Assembly: GCA_963662155.1 (NCBI GenBank)
Contig: OY759268.1
Span: 6,853,201 to 6,917,200 of the forward strand
Origin: Lamellibrachia columna
Lineage: Eukaryota > Annelida > Polychaeta > Sabellida > Siboglinidae
Length of the DNA: 64,000 nucleotides
Direction: 5' to 3'
Shown piece after piece: positions 13,950 to 64,000 of this stretch. The notes beneath the pieces are model-generated. The model was not told the DNA's origin. It made no database searches and saw only the letters and a program-made list of their open reading frames with translations. The translations under genes were made by a program, and so were the position numbers. Numbering within the stretch: position 1 is the stretch's first letter; each line of letters starts with the position of its first letter.

Positions 13950-15060
13950 CCGGGATCACAACAAATAAAAATCGATTTTCACGCCAAAAATGGTTAAACA
14001 ATTTTTAAAAGCAACTGTCCAAAGAGATTGCCGTCTCCCAGTGTCAATGACATTATCTACATCGATATCAAGACAGAGGTATATATGCTAAGTAAGCAGT
14101 TATCGGTTTTCAATCTCAGTAAGCAGGACATTTTCCAAAGAAACGCTCGTGTCCTATATAAACCATGGAAAACATGAGAGGAGATCGAGCGAGAGCCTCC
14201 AACAAAGGAACATCAGCACATGCCATGTGAAGCCTAGAACTCCGGCAGGCACAACCTTAGTCAGGAAAAACCTCCAATATTATGTTCCAGCATCGGTGCA
14301 AATATAGAAAAGACAACTATGTTATCACCAATATAGTAGAGGACTTGTGGCGTTGCACGCGATTACAATCAACAGTTCAAAGATAATGTCATCGAACCCA
14401 CAACAATTACAACCTTGACATTATGCTTCCTAGAAGGCCATCTCAAAGAAATGTTGGGGATACATAAAATATGAGATGCAAAAATTATGGTGTGGCATCT
14501 CTCCTAAACGACAATGGCATTATCTACAGCGATAGCAAGACTAAGGCAGATACTATGCAAGTACTTGTCGGTTTTCAATCTCAAAATCCTTGAATATTTT
14601 TATCCAGTCTAGGTCCAAATACACAGAAAATATCTATAGGATCGAAGCAGTATAAAGAAGATAAAACAGGACTACAGGCCAAAATAGCAAAGTCTGAACA
14701 GCTAAACCTCAGAACATTGCAGGAGCGGCGAGCTCAAGCAAAGGTGACCTTGTTCTACGGAGCAGTCAAAAAGCTATTCCCGGCAAGAACACACATTCAA
14801 CCAAAAACACAAATTCAACACGTAAATCTTGCCAACGATCATTCTTCCCTAACACCAGCAGGCTGTGGATTGACGATCAACCTTTGTTGTTTGAATGACA
14901 CAAAGCAATCATAACCTTCCAATATAACTCCTAAATTAAAACAGTCAAGAAACATTCAGAAAGGGCCTCCAGAAGATCAAACTTTGATAGCACTTACAAG
15001 GAACAAGATACTGAACACTAATAGGTGGTTAATTCGCACCACAGCTGGCAGCAGTAGTGA
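13950..15060 (+). pseudogene. CR1/L2-like LINE relics (pre-RT linker and C-terminal part)
   Basis: Two plus-strand segments resemble the region before LINE reverse-transcriptase domains: VNDIIYIDIKTEV near 14,045 and GVASLLNDNGIIYSDSKTKAD near 14,490-14,555 (family pattern GVAxL-x-G-x-D-x-KAxxLN). At 14,700-14,900 LRTLQERRAQAKVTLFYGAV matches the C-terminal LQxRRxxARVxMLYKIV block. Many stops are present and the middle of ORF2 is missing. The stretch lies directly downstream of the stop codon of the polycystin-like gene. Confidence 0.55.
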
Positions 15061-15097
15061 CGAATGCAATTCAAAATACCAATAAATGCTATTCTCC

Positions 15098-59081
<43,984 letters not shown>

Positions 59082-59636
59082 CTGGAGAAAGTATATACAA
59101 AACTTCAACACTATGTTATTACAAGTAAATAATAGTTTGTGTTTCTTCACTCGGGCGTTTCATATTTCTACTAGCGTCAGTTACCAATGTTATATATTTA
59201 TTATCAAACATTAGAACTAGTTGCTAAATTGTGTTTTATTTAATTGGAATACATTTAACACAAAGGTTCGTATCAATAACACAAATACAATGTCAGCACA
59301 ATAATGGTAGTGAAACGATAGCCAGACATGAAACATTCGATTTGACAGAGACGCAATCAGTTTGCTGGAAATAAAAGGACATATGTTGTATTATGTAGGT
59401 CATTGAATTGAATAATTGAACCATTCGCATGTAGCCTTACGTGGACATGGATGTACGTACTCACAAACATATACTGACACGACACGAAATAGATAGATTG
59501 GCGCGAGATTGTCCACAGTTCGTAAGTCAACCATGCAAACCATATGGACATGAGTAGTATTAGAAGGTATTTGATGCACCAAAATGGTGTGATTGGCGGC
59601 GCAAACCAATCAATATATATATCAATGTTTATTGAT

Positions 59637-59640
59637 ACAG

Positions 59641-59673
<33 letters not shown>

Positions 59674-59722
59674 CATATACGTATATATATATGCATAAGT
59701 ATATACATATATATATATATAT
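59637..59722. repeat. Imperfect (TA)n microsatellite
   Basis: TA runs broken by GTATATA, ACGTA and GCATAAG steps. Confidence 0.9.
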
Positions 59723-60613
59723 TGATATGCATCAATTTATATGCATGATTAATCCTTTTTTAGATGGATGGATGAATGTATGTAAGAATGGATGGATGGA
59801 TACGTTGTACACCTAGTGGCTGGTTAACGCCAGCGGCTGGAATCGCGTGAATTTCGTCAATGGCTGATGATTGGTCGGTCGTTGTGGTTCGATAAATGAA
59901 TACGTTGTGAGTTATCCCTAGCTATTGTTGTTTGTTTAAATGAATGTATGTGTGAAGGTAATCTTTTATAAAGCAATGGAAGATGTGTCAATAAAAACAA
60001 TATGTAGATGTAATTGCAATGTTTTATTAAAAACGGACGTCATTTTGGTACATCCGTTGCGAATCCGGAAGCGTGTGGTCGACATTGAGGCCGTGCAGGT
60101 GGTGTGAGGCGTCTGGAAAGGAAACACACTGAAAATCATGCGGTAACCACGAGTCATGAAGCAATGGGGGGAAATGGCTACATGACAACGTGAGATAGTG
60201 GCAGTATACAGTAAACATACACAAGTACTTAACACAAAGGTCAAAGTAATGTACGATAGTCTGGAACATAACGCTCGTCACCATATATTATCAACAGGGG
60301 TGCGAGATTATAAAGAGAGGAACGAGGGCGCTGGTGACAGCCACCTGGAAGGAACCGTCTGGTAGAGAGACAACATATGTCAGGTTACGCAACCAGCGTT
60401 ATGAGCGGTGTTTAGATAAATACCGAACGGACTGTTTCGAAATGACTTTCTGATGCTTAATAATACGTACTTACTTACGTGTCACTCCCTGGGATGCGCC
60501 ATGTGGGGGTAGTCTACCTTGTTTCACAATTGCTCCGTCGATCAGCTATTTCCCTGTTTTTATCTCCAACGACAAGGACGTAGGGTTGGGCTTTGGGAAG
60601 ATTACTTACTTAC

Positions 60614-60883
60614 TTAGTCCTCTTCGTGCCCGGTGGCACATAAGGCATCAACAAGAGAGCGCCACTGCTGTCGGTCTGCAGCCCATTTGGTGATGGTGTT
60701 CCATGTCAGGCCGCATTCTTTCATCTCCTTCTCCACTGTTCGTCTCCATGTTTCTATTGGGCGACCACGTCTCCTTTTTCCATCTGCTGTCCAGCGTAAG
60801 GCTGTCTTGGGCAGTGCGCCAGGTGACATTCGGCACACGTGTCCAAGCCATCTCCATATTCTCTTCTTTATCTGTGTGGCCAA
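60614..60883 (-). pseudogene. LINE ORF2 C-terminal block
   Basis: Open for 89 codons: IKKRIWRWLGHVCRMSPGAL to CATGHEED. Same frame as the 61,013-61,435 block but separated by stops. Confidence 0.85.
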
Positions 60884-61012
60884 GGATGTTGCATCTGTTT
60901 TGTGGTGCAGCTCTTCATTAGTGATGGTGTTGGGCCAAAATACTCCTAGGATCTTCCGTAGACACTTGTTTTGGAAGGTCTCAAGCTTGTGTGCTAGCTT
61001 GGCTGTCAGTTT

Positions 61013-62033
61013 CTAGCACTCGGAGCCGTAGAGAAGTACACTGAGAACATTACTATTGTACAGTCTCAGTTTTGTTTCCAATCTCAGTTGCTTGGATTTC
61101 CAGATTGGCTTCAGCATAGCGAAGGTCTGACTTGCCTTTCTGATCCTAGCCGTGGCATCTTTTGCAGAGTCTCCATCTGTTGTGATTTTGCTTCCCATGT
61201 ATGCAAAGTCCTGAACATCTTCCAAAGCATCACTGTTGTTTATGTTGTTTATGGTGATGGGGTTATCTGTCTTGTTGTTGATCCTCATCAGTTTGGTTTT
61301 TGCTGTGTTGTGCTTTAACCCAATCTGTGGTGCTGTTGTTTTGAGTTTGTCCATCTTGTATTGCATGTCCTTGTGCCTGTTAGACAGCAGTCCAATGTCC
61401 TCTGCATAGTCCAGGTCTTCCAAGATCGTTTCCATTTTTGGTGATTTCTATCATCAGCCAGTCGATGGCAAGGGTGACAAGAAATAGTGAGAGAATGCAT
61501 CCCTGTTTTACTCCGGATTTTACGCTAAAGCTGTCTGACATGTGACTGTTACTGGCGACTTGACACTGGACGTCTGTGTAAATTATCTTGATCATATTTA
61601 CCATCTTCTGTGGGATCCCGTAGTGCCGTAGTATTCTCCACAGGGATTCTCTGTGAAGGCTGTCAAAGGCCTTTTCAAAGTCAATGAAGGCAATGTAGAT
61701 CGTACTGTTCCATTCCGTGCTTTGTTCCAAAATCTGCCATAGCGTGAAAATGTGGTCGATGCATGACTTTCCTCTTCTGAATCCGGCTTGTTCCTGGCGG
61801 AGGATTGTATCAGTAGCTGATATTCTCTTCAGGATTATGCGGCTGAAAATCTTGCATGTCATTGATAACAAGGTTATGCCCCGCCAGTTGTTACAGTTCC
61901 CCAAGTCGCCCTTCTTTGGTAGCTTGATAATTGTGCCTGTCTTCCAATCATCTGGTGTGTCTTCTTCATCCCATATTCTCTGGAAGATCTGGCATAGGAT
62001 TCTGGGTGTCTCTTGTTCATCTGCTTTCAGCAT
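61013..62033 (-). pseudogene. LINE reverse transcriptase, frameshifted
   Basis: Two overlapping frames (62,033-61,380 and 61,435-61,013) together cover RT domains 1-7. The YADD box reads YAED, so the second catalytic Asp pair is damaged, and LSP after the GVKQGC block reads LSL. Confidence 0.88.
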
Positions 62034-62395
62034 TTCTGCGCAGACGCTGTCGCTTCTTGGTGCTTTTCCATTCTTCTGGGCTTTAATGGCTTCTCTGACT
62101 TCTGCTTCTGTGATTTGGTCGAGGTTGATTTCAAGGTCATCTGCTGCCTCCGGGATGTCTGCAAGTCTGGGTGGATCTGCACGATTGAGAACCTGTTGGA
62201 AATGCTCCTTCCATCTCTCTATCTTCTCTTTATCGACTGTGATTATCTTTCCATCTGCATCTTTCAGTGGGAGATTCTGGTTTGGACCTGTATTTCCTTT
62301 CAGCTTCTTGGTTATTTGGTAGAGTGACTTAATATCCTTTCTTCTTGCTGCTGCTTCTGCGTCTTCTGCGAGGTTTTCAATGTAAGTGCGTTTGT

Positions 62396-63504
62396 CTACT
62401 CTGGTACTACTTTGTGGTGAGCAGCTTTTTCTTTATTCCTTTCCTTTGGTCTATTTTGTCCCAAGTTGATGTGGAAATCCACTGCTCTTTCTTTGCTCTT
62501 CTGTAGCCTAGCACTGCTTTCCCTGCTAGCTCCATGGCCATGTTGAAACTGTGTATAGTCATCTGTTTCCTCCTGCAGAATACCAAAACGTTTCTTCAGA
62601 GCAATTGTGAACTGTTGCTTGGTTTCTGGGTTTTGTAGCTTGGTGGTATCAAAACGCTCTTTCTTCTTCTCTCCTGCCTTTGCCTTTCTCAGTTTCAGAG
62701 CAAGTTTTCCTATCAACAGGTTGTGGTCGCTGCCAGCATCAGCTAGTCTCCTTGTTTTGACGTCTTGTAGAGAGCGTCTCCATTTTCCATTTACAAGGAT
62801 GTGATCTATTTGACTCTTAGTTCTGCCGTCTGGGGATCTCCATGTCAGCTTATGTATTGTCTTATGTTGGAAGAGTGTCCCTCCAATCACGAGGTCATTC
62901 TCCCCTCATTTGTCACACAATCTGCTGCCGTTATCAGTCATTGTACCTGTTCCGTGTTTGCCCATGAACCTTTCCCTGTTAGTGTTGTCGCTCGTGCATT
63001 GAAATCTTCAAGAACCACTAGTACGTCATGTTTGGGGATGTCTTCCAACATTGACTGAAGACTGTCATAGAAGTTATCTTTTTCTTCTTTGTCTGCTTCC
63101 TCTGTAGGTGCATAACAGGTTACCACTGAGAGTTTGATAAATCTGGACTTAAATCTAGCATAAAGAAATCGTTCAGTTATTGGTTTCCATTCAAGAAGAG
63201 TGTTACCTTTCTCCTTCTGGATGATCAGGGCTACTCCCTGTCTATGCTGGTTGTCCTCTCTGCCTGATCACAGTATAGTGTCTCCTGTCGCCAGTAGTCG
63301 TTTTCCAGCTCCAGTCCATCTAGCCTCCATGATACATAGAAGGCTGATTTTGTATTGGTGCATTTCCTGGACAACCTGTGCCAGTCTTCCTGTCAGATAT
63401 AGTGTTCTCACATTCCAGCATCCGATGTTGATAACAGTTTTGGGTGTAAGTAGATCCGCCATCGGGTTGAAGACTTCCTTGCGGGTTTGGTCCCCATCCT
63501 TCAT
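62396..63504 (-). pseudogene. LINE APE-type endonuclease, frameshifted
   Basis: Covers WNVRT, EARWTG, GDFNA (here EDFNA), SQIDHI and SDH (AGSDHNLL) motifs in two frames. SDH and IDHI are kept, GDFN is altered to EDFN. Confidence 0.85.
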
Positions 63505-63699
63505 AAGTCCAGTTGCCTGTACTGCTTCTCTCCTACCGCCCGGTGCAGTTTTCTCTCTTGTTTCAGTTTCCGTAGCTAGGCTGTTTTAATGGGTGGGGTC
63601 GCTGGCCCCACGCCCAACCCTCCTCTTTTTTCCGGGCTTGGGACCGGCAGGAGATTCTCAAAGAGCATTTTCCAGGCAGATTTTTTTTGGGAAGATTGG

Positions 63700-64000
63700 A
63701 GTGGGTCTAATATTACGCGCCTCACTAGAAACGATAACAACTAAATTTCTATACTCACTGCACTAGTTGCGTCATAGCAAATCGCCGCGATTGTCGATGC
63801 ATATTTTCTGCTTGTTATTGGGCGATTTCAGGCTCCCGATCCTCTTCCTCATTCAACTCCTCCATCCTGTCCATTTTGCCCTTGATCGCTTGTTTGGAAA
63901 CGGACGGGAACCGTGTGTTATTGCAAGTACAACGCTAACATTATCTATTAAACTGGCGGGAAATACCTCATTTCTACTGCGTTCATGTATTCTAGGAGAA
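63700..64000. other. Right edge: possible LINE leader or ORF1, uncertain
   Basis: A short reverse frame at about 63,810-63,900 reads KQAIKGKMDRMEELNEEEDR, helical and charged. It could belong to the LINE leader or to another gene; not enough sequence to decide. Confidence 0.3.

Larger units (their letters stand above)
60578..63700 (-). mobile_element. Endonuclease-type LINE, nearly full-length, inactive
   Basis: Reverse-strand order: APE endonuclease (63,504 down to about 62,700) with [63 protein letters not shown] and [10 protein letters not shown] (62,033-61,380) with IIKLPKKGDLGNCNNWRGIT, QAGFRRGKSCIDHIF, YIAFIDFEKAFDSLHRESLW, SGVKQGCILS; then LDYAEDIGLLS (61,400), MGSKITTDGDSAKDATARIR, LYNSNVLSVLLYGSEC; and C-terminal RWLGHVCRMSPGALPKTALR, RRRGRPIETWRRTVEKEMKE, ADRQQWRSLVDALCATG. 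The 3' end has a TAAG/TTAC tetranucleotide tail at 60,604-60,618. At least three frameshifts separate the blocks. Clade not assigned; the motifs resemble RTE/Nimb-like LINEs. Confidence 0.88.

Noticed and set aside
59357..59609. Minus-strand frames as a further LDLR-B exon upstream of exon 1
   Set aside because: Fragments such as VDLRTVDNLAPIYL look weakly similar, but I found no splice sites with the required phase.

Overview
The window is AT-rich animal nuclear DNA, most likely from a marine invertebrate. This rests on phase-matched spliced exons with GT-AG borders, very long (TA)n, (CA)n and (CACG)n microsatellites, several non-LTR retrotransposon families, Tc1-like and inverted-repeat DNA transposons, and a polycystin/REJ-family gene. 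The phylum cannot be fixed from this sequence alone. I see no prokaryotic gene, rRNA, tRNA or CRISPR array.

The main finding is one large gene on the minus strand, from about 59.08 kb (5' end not in the window) to its stop codon at 15.098 kb. I could assemble 26 exons. Every donor/acceptor pair keeps one open frame, giving a partial protein of about 2,102 residues. The domain order is: LDL-receptor class B (YWTD-like) repeat, EGF-like module, fucolectin-type (F-lectin/FTP) domain, second EGF-like module, short Cys-containing linker, REJ region, GAIN with an intact GPS motif, TM1, PLAT, then the ten remaining membrane segments of a polycystin-1-like channel subunit (11 in total). It is a PKD1/REJ relative with an unusual extracellular part. 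A second minus-strand gene probably begins at 1,592: a signal-peptide exon with a good donor, the rest lying outside the left edge.

Layout: 0-0.5 kb Tc1-like relic; 1.5 kb signal-peptide exon; 3.9-7.0 kb large foldback (palindromic) element; 8.0-9.0 kb LINE relic, then a 211-bp (CA)n array; 9.46-11.2 kb an element with direct repeats and an SGNH-hydrolase-like ORF; 11.2-13.9 kb microsatellites and a minisatellite; 13.95-15.05 kb LINE relics; 15.1-59.1 kb the polycystin/REJ gene, whose introns hold CR1-type LINE copies in both orientations, two inverted-repeat DNA transposons each lying inside a CR1 copy, endonuclease-type LINE relics, hairpins and (TA)n arrays; 60.6-63.6 kb a nearly full-length but frame-broken endonuclease-type LINE on the minus strand, either intronic or just 5' of the gene.

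The coding part of the main gene is about 6.3 kb spread over 44 kb. Almost everything else that can be recognised is repeat-derived. The (TA)n arrays are often joined directly to LINE fragments, and two lie inside a LINE coding region, so transposons and microsatellites here appear mechanistically linked.
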